Shown: positions 38,764 to 48,722, counted from the first letter of the stretch. The stretch is 64,000 bases of DNA from Akkermansiaceae bacterium (GCA_029866215.1 JARWZU010000011.1:62001-126000); one strand, 5' to 3'. Made by a program: numbers and translations. Notes: generated from the letters alone by a model not told the origin.

Positions 38764-41724
38764 TCATTTCCCGGCGGTGATGGGAACTTCGCAGAAGGTG
38801 AGAGCGGCGATGCCATTTTCACCGCGCAACAACGTGCGTTGGCTCCATGAATTCCCGTCGATGTACGTGATGTTCTGCGCAGCAGAAGCGGCCTTGAGCT
38901 TGAGGGTCACCGTGTTTCCATGGGATGCACCAGAGGCGATTTTATCCTTTTTGCCATCGAGGTAGAACTGGCTGGTGAGCGTGTTGTTCCATTTCACCGG
39001 TTGATCGAACTCTAGCATAATTTCGTCGCGGCGCGGACTGGTGAAGCGGCATGCTTTAAGATCGGGCGGAGTGATTGGATTGGGCGGCTTGATGCCATAT
39101 TGATACTGATCCACCAGTGGGCTGATCAAGCGAGCGAGATTCACATAGCCCTCCGGCGGGTAGTGGCAGCCTCCGGCCGGCTCGATCCCAAGGGTCGACA
39201 TGATGCTCATGTTAGAAAACAAGCGTGGGAGTTGTCGTTGCACCTCACGCAGGCGGTTGTCCGAGCCATTGATGCCCATCGCGCAGGATTTCGGCCAGAT
39301 TTGGAATAGATAGTAGTGCTGGATGTTCGGAAAGTCGTCCTTCCATGCGGCGGAGAGTTCGACGAAATATTTCTGATAGGTTTCCCATCCGAAGCCGCCG
39401 GCTGGTCCATCTGCGCCTTGGTCATTTTCACCTTGGTGCCAGAACAATCCGCGGATGCCATGGGTGAGCTTTGCTTGTTTCACCCGCCAGAGCAGACGGC
39501 CGTAGATGGTTTCGAGGTCTTCGGGATTTTCTGAGTTGCGCTGGTGGAGGTCGATGCGAGTCCCACCGACCGCGCCATTGATGATGCAGATCGGGATCTT
39601 CTGGGTTTCCAACAAATGTTTTGCGAGTTCAAATCCCCAGAATCCAATCGCGAGGAGATCGCCCTTGGTGCGGCGAATCGCATTGCCCCAACGGATGCTG
39701 CTAGGGTCACCACCCGTGCTGCCGAAGCTGCGGATCCATTCGTTGGTTTCAGGGAACTCGCCTTTGCCCCAGTCGGTTGATAGCGCATTGGATTGCCCGT
39801 CGATCACATAGGCGTCGCCACAAACCAGGTTGTTCACCTTGCGGATGATGGTTTCGCGATTACCGAATTTAGTGCCAAACTCCACTTGGTAATGGATGAG
39901 CCCCGGCTTGAGTTTAACGGTGAATGCGTAGGACTTATTCGCCCCGACTTTGATGCTCTGGCCTTGGTAGGGTTTGCCATCGGCATATACTTTGATGAAG
40001 ACCGAATCCGCGGGTTCCGTTAGAACTCCGTTGTAGATGAGGGTGCCTTCATTCTTGTCGTCGCGAGCATAGAATTGGTTGTCCTCAGGCTGTTCATCTT
40101 TCTCGGGTGTGCGTGCGATCCATGGGTCGGACTTGGGCTCGGTGACTTGGAGCGTGACGGTTTTGGTGACAGGCTGCCCGCCATTGGATAGAGTCGCCGT
40201 GACCGTGGCATTTCCGCTGTTTTGGGCACGGGTGAGGATGAGATTTCCGTTAGCCTCTTCCTTGGTGATTGCGATGCCAGACACACTCCATTCGGTTTTG
40301 AGTGTGTTGCCTCCGTCGGATGGGAGTTTTGCGAGATTGGTGATCTGCGGGACGATTTCGATCGAGGTGCGGCCGTTCCATTCGGTAGGCGCTTTGAGGG
40401 TGAACTCCGGATCGGCGATGTTTTCGCGGATTCGAACAGGGATCTCCTTCGTCTTCGCGCCACTCGGAAAGACGGCCTTTAGGCAGAGCGTCGCGGTCTG
40501 GTCGCCAGTGACGCGGCCCGCATCGATTGTGCAGGAGAATTGGTCGGTGGCGATCGTTGTTTCTGTGCCGTTGGATTTGAGAATCCAGTACAGTTTGATG
40601 GCGCCGCCAGCCCTTGCAGTGATGGTGGTACTTGCGCCTTCTAATAGATCAATTTTCGGTTGGGATACCTCAAAATCATTGCCACGTTGAACGATCGGGC
40701 CGACGAGAGTTTGCTGAGGTTTTTGGTTCTCATACTGCAGCTTGATCCAATCGGGCGAGCGCACGACATTCGAAATACGTACTTCATCGATGTCGCCGAT
40801 GAATTTGTAGTTGTCATACCAACCGCCGATCCAGAGGGCTGAGGTTTTTGGAATGTTTAGCTCAGGGTGGGTTGCGCCTTCGAGTTTTCCATTGATGTAA
40901 ACGCGCGAGTCCTTGTTTTGGTAGGTGTGCACCACATGGTACCATTGTTTGACTTGCAGCGAAGTGCCGGCCTCCACATCGGCAAAGTAGCATTGGATGG
41001 CGATTCGTGGCGGACTGAGGAAATTCATCATCACCTTGCCGGGGCGTTGTTCCTTGCCCCATGCGACGATGGTCGTGTTAGGCTTTTCTGCTTGGAACCA
41101 TGCTTCAGTGGTCATCGGTCCAGTGCCGGACGGATACTGGGTGATGTTTTCTCCAGCAGAGATTCCTTGGTTCCCGGCAAAGTGGCGTGCCTTTCCGACC
41201 ATGCCAGTAATGGTCGTGGTGCCCTCGTCTTTCGAATTCACCGTGCCCACCTCATCCTTCACGGGGGCGCTCATGTGCCAGACGCTGAGGTAGGAGTTGG
41301 ATTTGTTGAAGACGGCCGCTCCATTGGATTCGCTCGATGCGTTAGGCTTACCCCAGTGCATCTTGATTTCCTGGCGGTCATTGCCTCTGACCGATGGAAT
41401 GCGAATCCAGATGCTGGCTTTGCCTGCTGAAGAGTCCCATTCCTCGATTTGATAGGCCAAGGGTTTGCCGTCTTTTCCCGAAAATCGAAGGTCTTCGCCG
41501 TGGGGTTTCGCCTGGCTGAAATCGAATCCTTCGCGGTTGATGCGCAGAAGAGCGGGGAAATCGTGTTCAGAGGTCGATGGCGGCAGATTGGCACCGTCCG
41601 GGGTGGTCAGGATCCAGATGGAACCCGAGTGTTGCCAGCCTGCGAATTGCGCGGATACAGACTGCAAAAGGCCCGCGGCCAAGATGGCAGCGCGGAGCAG
41701 GTCCTTTGATGGGTGGGTTTTCAT
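38764..41724 (-). CDS. Secreted multidomain protein: DUF2341-like + LamG-like + SASA (sialate O-acetylesterase-type) esterase
   Basis: Signal peptide 'MKTHPSKDLLRAAILAAGLLQSVSA'; 'ITQYPSGTGPMTTEAWFQAEKPNTTIVAWG' LamG-like; 'VIDGQSNALSTDWG...INGAVGGTRIDLHQRN...GIRGLFWHQGENDQGADG' SGNH/SASA. Confidence 0.85.
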   Translation of the reverse strand: MKTHPSKDLLRAAILAAGLLQSVSAQFAGWQHSGSIWILTTPDGANLPPSTSEHDFPALLRINREGFDFSQAKPHGEDLRFSGKDGKPLAYQIEEWDSSAGKASIWIRIPSVRGNDRQEIKMHWGKPNASSESNGAAVFNKSNSYLSVWHMSAPVKDEVGTVNSKDEGTTTITGMVGKARHFAGNQGISAGENITQYPSGTGPMTTEAWFQAEKPNTTIVAWGKEQRPGKVMMNFLSPPRIAIQCYFADVEAGTSLQVKQWYHVVHTYQNKDSRVYINGKLEGATHPELNIPKTSALWIGGWYDNYKFIGDIDEVRISNVVRSPDWIKLQYENQKPQQTLVGPIVQRGNDFEVSQPKIDLLEGASTTITARAGGAIKLYWILKSNGTETTIATDQFSCTIDAGRVTGDQTATLCLKAVFPSGAKTKEIPVRIRENIADPEFTLKAPTEWNGRTSIEIVPQITNLAKLPSDGGNTLKTEWSVSGIAITKEEANGNLILTRAQNSGNATVTATLSNGGQPVTKTVTLQVTEPKSDPWIARTPEKDEQPEDNQFYARDDKNEGTLIYNGVLTEPADSVFIKVYADGKPYQGQSIKVGANKSYAFTVKLKPGLIHYQVEFGTKFGNRETIIRKVNNLVCGDAYVIDGQSNALSTDWGKGEFPETNEWIRSFGSTGGDPSSIRWGNAIRRTKGDLLAIGFWGFELAKHLLETQKIPICIINGAVGGTRIDLHQRNSENPEDLETIYGRLLWRVKQAKLTHGIRGLFWHQGENDQGADGPAGGFGWETYQKYFVELSAAWKDDFPNIQHYYLFQIWPKSCAMGINGSDNRLREVQRQLPRLFSNMSIMSTLGIEPAGGCHYPPEGYVNLARLISPLVDQYQYGIKPPNPITPPDLKACRFTSPRRDEIMLEFDQPVKWNNTLTSQFYLDGKKDKIASGASHGNTVTLKLKAASAAQNITYIDGNSWSQRTLLRGENGIAALTFCEVPITAGK

Positions 41725-41875
41725 GGTCAAATTCAGTGACTGACGCGACAAGTACAGTGGCATGGAGGCCCGTATTTCACTAGAAATCAAGGCCGGGGTC
41801 GATCAATCTGCTGGATTGACGGATCGGGTTGCATTCTTTTTCCTTGGGGCAGTTCAAAAACCTTAGATCGCCACG

Positions 41876-43261
41876 ATGATGATTTTATTTTTTTCCCGCC
41901 GTTTTGGGTTGTTTGCAGTTTTGGCATTTTGGGGGATGGTGGCGCCCTTGTTCGGGGGGACGATGTTATTGCCAGTGCTCGACACACCCCTTGCGGATCG
42001 CAGTGGTTTAGCGGGTTCTCCGCTGGTCGTCGATGTCGCGGCGGCGTTTAAGATGGAGCCAATCGATGATCAGATCGTGCGCTTCACATCGTGGTTTGAT
42101 TCTGGAGGTGTGCCACTTTCGCTCGACATGGCGATCTTCAGCAATCGAACGCCGATCACGCGGCAGAATTTTCTCAAGTACGTCAGCGATGGTGATTTTT
42201 TGAATTCGTTCATTCATCGCAGCGTGCCGGGATTTGTGATCCAAGGTGGTGGATTCCGTCTTACCAGTGATGGCATCGAACCCGTCCCAACGGATCCTAC
42301 GATTGCCAATGAATTTGGGATTTCTAACACACTTGGCACCATCTCGATGGCCAAGTTGGGATCAAATCCGAATAGTGCGACGAGCCAGTGGTTTGTGAGC
42401 TTGGGGGGAAATTCGGATATCCTAGATCCACAGAATGGGGGCTTCACGGTGTTTGGGCGCCTGACGAAGGCCACTCTTCCTGTTGCTCAGCTTTTTGGAA
42501 ACCCTCAGGTTTTTCCGACATGGTCGTTCGATTCTCCTTTTGGTGAATTACCTCTTTTTTATGGATATGACTCTCAAACGGACAATCCTCTCAATAATGT
42601 GATCTTGTTCAATAGCGTTGCTCTTGCGCCCCTGCCAGCGGGGCAAGCTGGGAGCATATCGACCTTGAACTATTCGGTTATATCGAACAGCGATTCTGCC
42701 ATTGCAGCGACCAGCATGCAGTCGGATGGTCATCTGCTCATCACTCCCTTCGCGGGGAAAACGGGGACGATTTCCATCACCGTGCGGGCGACGGATAGCG
42801 TTGGGAATACGGTGGACGACACCTTCAGCGTTAACCTGAGCGACACGTATTCGACTTGGGCATCCCGAAATTCGTTTGTGGGTGGTCAAAGTGGGATGAC
42901 TCAAAATCCAGAAGGTGACGTCTGGAATAACTTACAAGAGTTTGCATTTCTTGGCGATCCGGCGACTTCTAACTCTTCAGCAAACATGGTGTTCCAAGGG
43001 GTGACTGGAGTTACACAGAAATCCCTAACAATCACGTTCCCTGTTAGGAAATTCACTCAAGGTCTAAGCTATGGCGTTGAGGCGAGTGATGCGCTGGCAG
43101 GGACATGGACAGAGATTTGGAAGACCGCCGATGGGTTTGCGAGTTCTCAAGTGGTTTCTGCGCTGGATCAGGCCGACCGGACGATTCTTACGGTGAAAGA
43201 TCTCGGTTTCATGAGTGGCCAAGCCAAGCGATTCATGCGCGTCAAAGTCACGCAGAACTAG
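41876..43261 (+). CDS. Secreted cyclophilin-type peptidyl-prolyl isomerase with Ig/cadherin-like C-terminal extension
   Basis: 'TRQNFLKYVSDGDFLNSFIHRSVPGFVIQGGGF...NEFGISNTLGTISMAKLGSNPNSATSQWFVSLGGN...GGFTVFGRL'. Confidence 0.88.
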   Translation: MMILFFSRRFGLFAVLAFWGMVAPLFGGTMLLPVLDTPLADRSGLAGSPLVVDVAAAFKMEPIDDQIVRFTSWFDSGGVPLSLDMAIFSNRTPITRQNFLKYVSDGDFLNSFIHRSVPGFVIQGGGFRLTSDGIEPVPTDPTIANEFGISNTLGTISMAKLGSNPNSATSQWFVSLGGNSDILDPQNGGFTVFGRLTKATLPVAQLFGNPQVFPTWSFDSPFGELPLFYGYDSQTDNPLNNVILFNSVALAPLPAGQAGSISTLNYSVISNSDSAIAATSMQSDGHLLITPFAGKTGTISITVRATDSVGNTVDDTFSVNLSDTYSTWASRNSFVGGQSGMTQNPEGDVWNNLQEFAFLGDPATSNSSANMVFQGVTGVTQKSLTITFPVRKFTQGLSYGVEASDALAGTWTEIWKTADGFASSQVVSALDQADRTILTVKDLGFMSGQAKRFMRVKVTQN

Positions 43262-43412
43262 GTGCGTGTTCGGAATCTGCTTTTGATTATGCGGGTCAAG
43301 CTAGTGGATTCAGACATGGCATGAATTTCTAGAATTGAGGGAGTGAATGTGACCGATCAAGTGCTAAGTGCAGCATGATTTGTACGTTAGCTACCATCTC
43401 CAGAATGACATC

Positions 43413-45377
43413 CTAGCGTGTCAGGTCGCGCGGTAATGCCGATCGATTTTTCTTTTTTCTGAAGTCTTCGTTGGGGTCTTGTGAAGTGGCGGGAGTTGTT
43501 GTTGTCTCTGCGGGTGGAGTGGTCACTGCAGGGCGTACTCTTTGCGCTTGGGGTGCAACCGCTTTTGGCTGCTTTTGCTGAACCTGTGTCGGTGGTGTTG
43601 GTTGTGTTTGGCGGAATGGTGTTTGCCGGACAGCGGGTAGTTTTTTCATCTCTGGGCGTGTCGGCGAGTCCTTTGCGGCTTCCGGGGCAATGCTGGGTGC
43701 TTTTTGGCGAGAGGGGACTTTCGGCGTCGCCTTGGTCTCAGTTGTGGTGGTAGCTTGCGGTGGCTGTTTTTCTGCAGGTGCTTCAGTCCGACTTGGAATC
43801 GAGGTCGCTTGGCGCTTGGTTTCAGTTGGAACGATGTCCTGAGTCACTGCCGGTTGCCTTGTTTTAGGCGTAGCATCCGCCTTGCGGTTGCCGCGGGCAG
43901 GGCTTTTGCTGGGAATGATTGCTGGCTCGGTTGGGGTTGTGGGAGGAACTCGTATTTCAGAGGTCGAAGGCTGCAGCGGTGTCCCGTCTACACCCGATGA
44001 GGTGGTTCTCGGTGGTTCAGGGTTACTCGGTTCCAACCTCGCAGGTGGAGCCCCACTTTTGCCGGGTCGGGCAGACTGCTTCACTGCAATTGGTGAACGT
44101 GCGATCTTGAGGCGGGAAGGCTCGGCGGCGATTTTTGCAGCAGCACCTGCAACCGGTGCTACCTGAGTTTCAAGTTGCTGACGCTCCGTGGTGATTTTTT
44201 GGATATCCTTGGTTTGCGACGCGAGGCGTGCGCGGTCTTTTGGGCCTACGGGTTGGAAACTTTGGTCGCCTGTACCCCCGTTGGTCACATACTGGTTGAG
44301 TGGTACGGCGAGATTGGAGTTGGTGCTGATTCCGGCGCTCGTAGCTGGAAGTGCTGCTTGAGCAGCATAAGTGCGAGGTGGTCGAGCAGCAGAATGATCG
44401 CGGAGGTTTTCAAAATTGCGAAGGCGTGATGCCTCCCAATTCGGATCACTGCGGTTTTGCCAGCGCCTGTAGGCATAGATTGGATCATACCCCCGGTTAG
44501 TTGAGCGATAGGAAACGGAAGAGAAGTAGCCGCGGTTGCGATATTCAGGCCCGTAGTAGTCCCCGAAATAATAGTGGTCGTAGCTGGGTCTGAGAAAAAG
44601 GTGCTCTGCAAAAAGAGCGAGACTGATCACCGTGGTCGGGGAGTAATGAAAACTGGGTTGCAAGTAGGAGTCGCGCTCGAAATGCACCGGTGCAAAGATC
44701 ATGCCGCGGCGAGCCACAGCGTAATCCCAGTAACCGTCGACATACACATAGCCATGGGGTGTCCAGCGGTAATAGGATGGCGTCCAGCTCCAACTTTCTC
44801 GAACCGTTGCCCAATATCCCGCCCTCCATGCATAGCGGCCATTGCGCCAGATCCAAGTGCCAGGAATCCAGGTTTGATTATTGGAGGGAGATTGGATGTT
44901 TGGCCCAGCTTCTACGCTGCGAGGAGGCTCTGGGAGATAGGCGACTTCTTTGGCCGCTTCGTTTTCCCAGTAGCCTGAACTCCACTGATAACGGCCGCCC
45001 ACCTCCGCCCAATAGCCTGGAAACCATTGCCGCCCCGGTGGCAGGTTACGCCAAATTCCGCTGACCCATAAAAAGTCATTCCGATCCTCATCCCAAGCCC
45101 AGTAGCCTGGAATCCATGCGACGTTTTCCCCTTTCAGGCGTTGCTCAGGCGGCACCTCATTAATTGTGCTTGGGGGTTGTGCGTTTACGATGACTCCGGG
45201 TTTTGGATCGAAGGATACAATTCCAGCGAAGGCCTCGTGAACTGGCCCCCTCGTCATGATTTCAGTGCCTGAAGTGCTATCGTTCTGTTGGGCTAACAGA
45301 AGTTCTGTCTGCGCCGGAAGCCATGCTAGCAAAAGAAAGGTAAAGCGCATTAGAAGTTTGTGTTGTTTTGAATTCAT
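43413..45377 (-). CDS. Secreted WXXGXW (YXWGXW)-repeat protein with Pro/Thr-rich tail
   Basis: Repeats 'WIPGYWAWDEDRNDFLWVSGIWRNLPPGRQWFPGYWAEVGGRYQWSSGYW...WIPGTWIWRNGRYAWRAGYW'. Confidence 0.88.
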   Translation of the reverse strand: MNSKQHKLLMRFTFLLLAWLPAQTELLLAQQNDSTSGTEIMTRGPVHEAFAGIVSFDPKPGVIVNAQPPSTINEVPPEQRLKGENVAWIPGYWAWDEDRNDFLWVSGIWRNLPPGRQWFPGYWAEVGGRYQWSSGYWENEAAKEVAYLPEPPRSVEAGPNIQSPSNNQTWIPGTWIWRNGRYAWRAGYWATVRESWSWTPSYYRWTPHGYVYVDGYWDYAVARRGMIFAPVHFERDSYLQPSFHYSPTTVISLALFAEHLFLRPSYDHYYFGDYYGPEYRNRGYFSSVSYRSTNRGYDPIYAYRRWQNRSDPNWEASRLRNFENLRDHSAARPPRTYAAQAALPATSAGISTNSNLAVPLNQYVTNGGTGDQSFQPVGPKDRARLASQTKDIQKITTERQQLETQVAPVAGAAAKIAAEPSRLKIARSPIAVKQSARPGKSGAPPARLEPSNPEPPRTTSSGVDGTPLQPSTSEIRVPPTTPTEPAIIPSKSPARGNRKADATPKTRQPAVTQDIVPTETKRQATSIPSRTEAPAEKQPPQATTTTETKATPKVPSRQKAPSIAPEAAKDSPTRPEMKKLPAVRQTPFRQTQPTPPTQVQQKQPKAVAPQAQRVRPAVTTPPAETTTTPATSQDPNEDFRKKKNRSALPRDLTR

Positions 45378-45653
45378 GAACTCTGGTATTTAAAGGTTTA
45401 AAAAATAGAGTATCTGTCGTAAAAATGTTAATAGCATGATAAGATCTTAAATAAAAGTATTAAACATTCTATCTAATTATGGAAATTGCAAATAAGAAAA
45501 TAAATGTATTAAATACTCAAAAGTTAAACAATTCAAAAACCGAAAATGATTTCGCAAAGTGCTTGAAATTTTTTTTAAATCAGTGGCACTATAAATATAT
45601 TCCATGATGATTTTTCATGGGATTAGTTGATTTCAAATAAAAACAAAAATCAT

Positions 45654-45785
45654 ATGTTATATGCCCTTGCAATTATTCTTGTTGTCCTATGGCTGGCAGG
45701 CCTTGTGACCAGCACTACCATGGGGGGATTTATCCACATTTTGTTGGTGATTGCCATTATTGTGGTGCTCGTCAGGATCATTTAG
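45654..45785 (+). CDS. 43-aa lmo0937-like membrane protein, absent from the supplied ORF track
   Basis: Read manually: MLYALAIILVVLWLAGLVTSTTMGGFIHILLVIAIIVVLVRII*. Confidence 0.8.
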   Translation: MLYALAIILVVLWLAGLVTSTTMGGFIHILLVIAIIVVLVRII

Positions 45786-45814
45786 GGGAGACGGATTCTT
45801 TGAAAAAGTTTTTT

Positions 45815-46030
45815 ATGGAAACTAAAGCTATTATTTCGATTTTATTGATCATCTTTGGTGTGGTAGTGCTGGCCTATTCAGGCATTACCTACACCACACC
45901 AAGAGAGACCGTGAGTTTTCTTGGACTCCTCATTGAAACGAGGGAAGCGCACTACATCCCCCCAATCGCAGGGGTCGTCTCTTTGCTCGTTGGAATCGTT
46001 CTGCTATTGGTAAAGCCAAGAGCGATCTAA
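45815..46030 (+). CDS. Small DUF3185-like membrane protein
   Basis: 'METKAIISILLIIFGVVVLAYSGITYTTPRETVSFLGLLIETREAHYIPPIAGVVSLLVGIVLLLVKPRAI'; two TM helices. Confidence 0.75.
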   Translation: METKAIISILLIIFGVVVLAYSGITYTTPRETVSFLGLLIETREAHYIPPIAGVVSLLVGIVLLLVKPRAI

Positions 46031-46098
46031 AGGCTGAGAAATGAAAGACCTTCTGGGGCAATTAGTATTTGAAGATCGAGAGACCAGTTAGAGTAGGG

Positions 46099-46181
46099 TG
46101 CCGCCGGCCGGACTCGAACCGGCACGACCGTGAGATCAACAGATTTTAAGTCTGTGGTGTCTACCATTCCACCACGGCGGC
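46099..46181 (-). tRNA. tRNA-Leu (anticodon TAA)
   Basis: Reverse complement GCCGCCGTGGTGGAATGGTAGACACCACAGACTTAAAATCTGTTGATCTCACGGTCGTGCCGGTTCGAGTCCGGCCGGCGGCA; acceptor GCCGCCG/CGGCGGC, loop CTTAAAA, long variable arm. Confidence 0.95.
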
Positions 46182-46365
46182 AATCAGGAAGATTCAATGA
46201 TTTCCAGTATGATCCGGTAGGCATTGATCCTGTGAAGGTGCGACAGGTTATCTTTGTGACCGTTCGGATGACAAGGTGATTCGGTCAAGGGCTCGCGCGA
46301 TTCTCATGTGCAGGGATTAAAATAAAAGCATGCATCGGGTTGGCTTTTGGGTCTATCCTGTGGGC

Positions 46366-46881
46366 ATGACTTGGAATGATCGATTTTTGGCTCTTTTTGA
46401 CCGTTGTGCCGCCGCATACAAGGGTGGGGATCATGATTTCGAGAATTATTACCGCGCCGAGGATTTTGAACTTTTTGCTGAGGTCGGCTATCAGCCGAGG
46501 GAGTTTTTCGACTTCGTCGAGGATTTTTGCGGTGAGGGTACCCCGTCGATTTCGACCGCGCTGTTGATTGCTGCGGTACGGCGTGATTATTTTTTGGTGG
46601 TTCAAAAAGGGGTGGTCAGTGACAAGATTTTGACCCGCGATGAGGTGCCGAGCTTCGGTGAGGAGCTTAATGGAATGACGTATTTGCCGCGTCTCATTGC
46701 CAAGGGGCGCGCGAAGCTCCGTGGTGAGCTTCATCCCGACCTGATGTTCGGCTGTGGGGGGGATCGCAATTTTCTTCAAAAACATGGGGATCTGCATCCG
46801 GCGGATTTCCTTCGTCGGCTTTGGGCCGCGGGCGAAGATGACCAGAAAATCGCCGCTTGGATCGCGGGTCAGCCGTCGTAG
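46366..46881 (+). CDS. DUF5069-like protein
   Basis: 'MTWNDRFLALFDRCAAAYKGGDHDFENYYRAEDFELFAEVGYQPREFFDFVEDFCGEGTPS'; start 46330 or 46366. Confidence 0.75.
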   Translation: MTWNDRFLALFDRCAAAYKGGDHDFENYYRAEDFELFAEVGYQPREFFDFVEDFCGEGTPSISTALLIAAVRRDYFLVVQKGVVSDKILTRDEVPSFGEELNGMTYLPRLIAKGRAKLRGELHPDLMFGCGGDRNFLQKHGDLHPADFLRRLWAAGEDDQKIAAWIAGQPS

Positions 46882-46979
46882 TTTTTCATTTTCATTCATT
46901 TTGAGGGAGTGATCTCGCTTGAACTCAAACTACGGGCTTGCTTCCACGGGGCTCGCAGCCTATCCCCAACGCACCAACC

Positions 46980-47543
46980 ATGGCTAGCACACCCATCATT
47001 AACCTCCGCAAAGGACACGCCGTTCGTCATAACAACGAAGTGTGCCTCGTCATTGAGCACGAATTGAAGACCCCTCCACGGATGGCGTCTTATGTCCAAA
47101 TGTCGATCCGCAGCGTGGCGACCAAGAAAGTCTTCAACCTGCGCATGACCTCCAACGACAGCGTCGAGGGTGTGGTCCTGGAGCGGACGCCACACGAATA
47201 TTCCTACAAGGATAGCAGCGGATACCATTTCTTGGATCCGAGTACCTACGAAGATGCGGTGGTTTATGAAGATCTCATCGAAGGGGTGAAGAATTACCTC
47301 ATCGAAGGGCAGATTTACAATTTGATGATTGCTGACGGCATCGTGGTCGCGGTGGATTTACCTCTCTCGATGGTGATGAAGGTCGCGGAGTCGTCCGAGG
47401 GCGTCAAAGGTGACTCGGCCAACAATGTTTACAAGCCAGCTGTGATGGAAACCGGATTGATCGTTCAAGTGCCGTTGTTCATCAATGTCGGTGAGAGAAT
47501 CAACATCAAGACCGAGGACAATTCCTACACGGGTCGCGCTTGA
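46980..47543 (+). CDS. efp: Elongation factor P
   Basis: 'INLRKGHAVRHNNEVCLVIEHELKTPPRMASYVQMSIRSVATKKVFNLRMTSNDSVEGVVLERTPHEYSYKDSSGYHFLDPSTYED'. Confidence 0.93.
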   Translation: MASTPIINLRKGHAVRHNNEVCLVIEHELKTPPRMASYVQMSIRSVATKKVFNLRMTSNDSVEGVVLERTPHEYSYKDSSGYHFLDPSTYEDAVVYEDLIEGVKNYLIEGQIYNLMIADGIVVAVDLPLSMVMKVAESSEGVKGDSANNVYKPAVMETGLIVQVPLFINVGERINIKTEDNSYTGRA

Positions 47544-47574
47544 GTCGTTGATTCCATCATTCGATTTTTGTTTC

Positions 47575-47608
47575 AGCGAGCGCTCCATTTGGGGCGTTCG
47601 CTTTTTTT
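47575..47608 (+). terminator. Intrinsic terminator after efp
   Basis: AGCGAGCGCTCC-ATTT-GGGGCGTTCGCT (12-bp stem, two G-U pairs) followed by a T tract. Confidence 0.88.
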
Positions 47609-47705
47609 AGGGGTGGAAGCATTGTGAACATCATTGCGTCAATCCTTCATAAAAATTGATTTCCGCTTGATCTAAAGGAATCCATTTGGAACAAGCGGTG
47701 TCGTT

Positions 47706-48647
47706 ATGAAACCTAATTTATGGTTCACCGCCATTTCGCTGCTGCTTGCGGCGCCATCCGGCTTTGCGAAATCCGAGTTAGAGGCGCTGCGTGCGCTTTG
47801 TTCCGAGCAGGAGCGTCAGATTCGCCAATTGGCCGAAGAGAACGGAAAGTTGCGTGCGGGCGTGCAAGAGTCCGCCAAGCCTGAGCAAGAGGCTGCAGCG
47901 AAGCCAGTTGCGGTTGAGGCGGTGCCCACTTCGACGGTGGCTCCAGCGGATGCAGGCCAGACTTACGTGGTTCAAGCGGGCGACAGTTTCGCAAAGATTG
48001 CTCGTAGGACGGGTTCCACGGCTCAGAAGATCGCGGACGCCAGTGGGTTGGAAATCGACTCGATTCTCCACCTTGGGCAGAAGTTGACCATTCCTGCAGC
48101 TACTCCGCCGGGGGCGACTCCGGCAAAGGAAGTGGCTTTGGAAGCGCCAGGAAAGTCGCACACCGTGCAAGCGGGTGAGACGTTCACGAGTATTGCGAAG
48201 AAGCATGGGGTCAGTTCTGCTGCTCTCATGGCCGCCAACCCAACGGTCCAAGCCACATCGATCCGGCTCGGCCAGCTGATCCGTCTCCCAGAGTCGCCTG
48301 CGGAGGTCGGCCAGAGTGGGAATGATTCAAACGTGCCGTCTGAGACGGTTCCCGTGCTTCAGGCTCCGGAGGCTCCGGCGCCCCAAGTTCAGGCGAGCGA
48401 ACCACCGCCCTTGGCACCAGCGCCGCCCGTGGCTCAGGGTGCAGAAGAGCTCAAGCCAGCGTCTGCGTCTGCGGTTACCAGGAAGAAGTATCAGGCCGTA
48501 GTGGTCGAACGCGACATGACCTTTGGGGAGTTTGCGACCCTGCATCAAACCAGCACTGAGAGGCTGAATGAGCTCAATGGGCTGGATCTTTCTAGCACGA
48601 CGATTTTGGCGAAGGGATCAGAGATTTACCTGAGTCCCAAACCTTGA
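47706..48647 (+). CDS. Secreted LysM-domain protein
   Basis: Signal peptide; LysM motifs 'TYVVQAGDSFAKIARRTGSTAQKIADASGL' and 'SHTVQAGETFTSIAKKHGVSSAALMAANP', plus a degenerate third. Confidence 0.88.
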   Translation: MKPNLWFTAISLLLAAPSGFAKSELEALRALCSEQERQIRQLAEENGKLRAGVQESAKPEQEAAAKPVAVEAVPTSTVAPADAGQTYVVQAGDSFAKIARRTGSTAQKIADASGLEIDSILHLGQKLTIPAATPPGATPAKEVALEAPGKSHTVQAGETFTSIAKKHGVSSAALMAANPTVQATSIRLGQLIRLPESPAEVGQSGNDSNVPSETVPVLQAPEAPAPQVQASEPPPLAPAPPVAQGAEELKPASASAVTRKKYQAVVVERDMTFGEFATLHQTSTERLNELNGLDLSSTTILAKGSEIYLSPKP

Positions 48648-48692
48648 TTTTAGGGGTGGGAGGTAAACTCCTTTGATGCATCGGTAACACAA

Positions 48693-48722
48693 AAAACCCG
48701 ATTCGTTGCCGAATCGGGTTTT
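48693..48722. terminator. Bidirectional intrinsic terminator between convergent LysM gene and rplI
   Basis: AAAACCCGATTCG-TTGC-CGAATCGGGTTTT, perfect 13-bp stem with A-tract and T-tract flanks. Confidence 0.9.

Noticed and set aside
45585-45605. Sigma-54 promoter (TGGCAC box)
   Set aside because: TGGCAC is present but no GC element lies at the required spacing.
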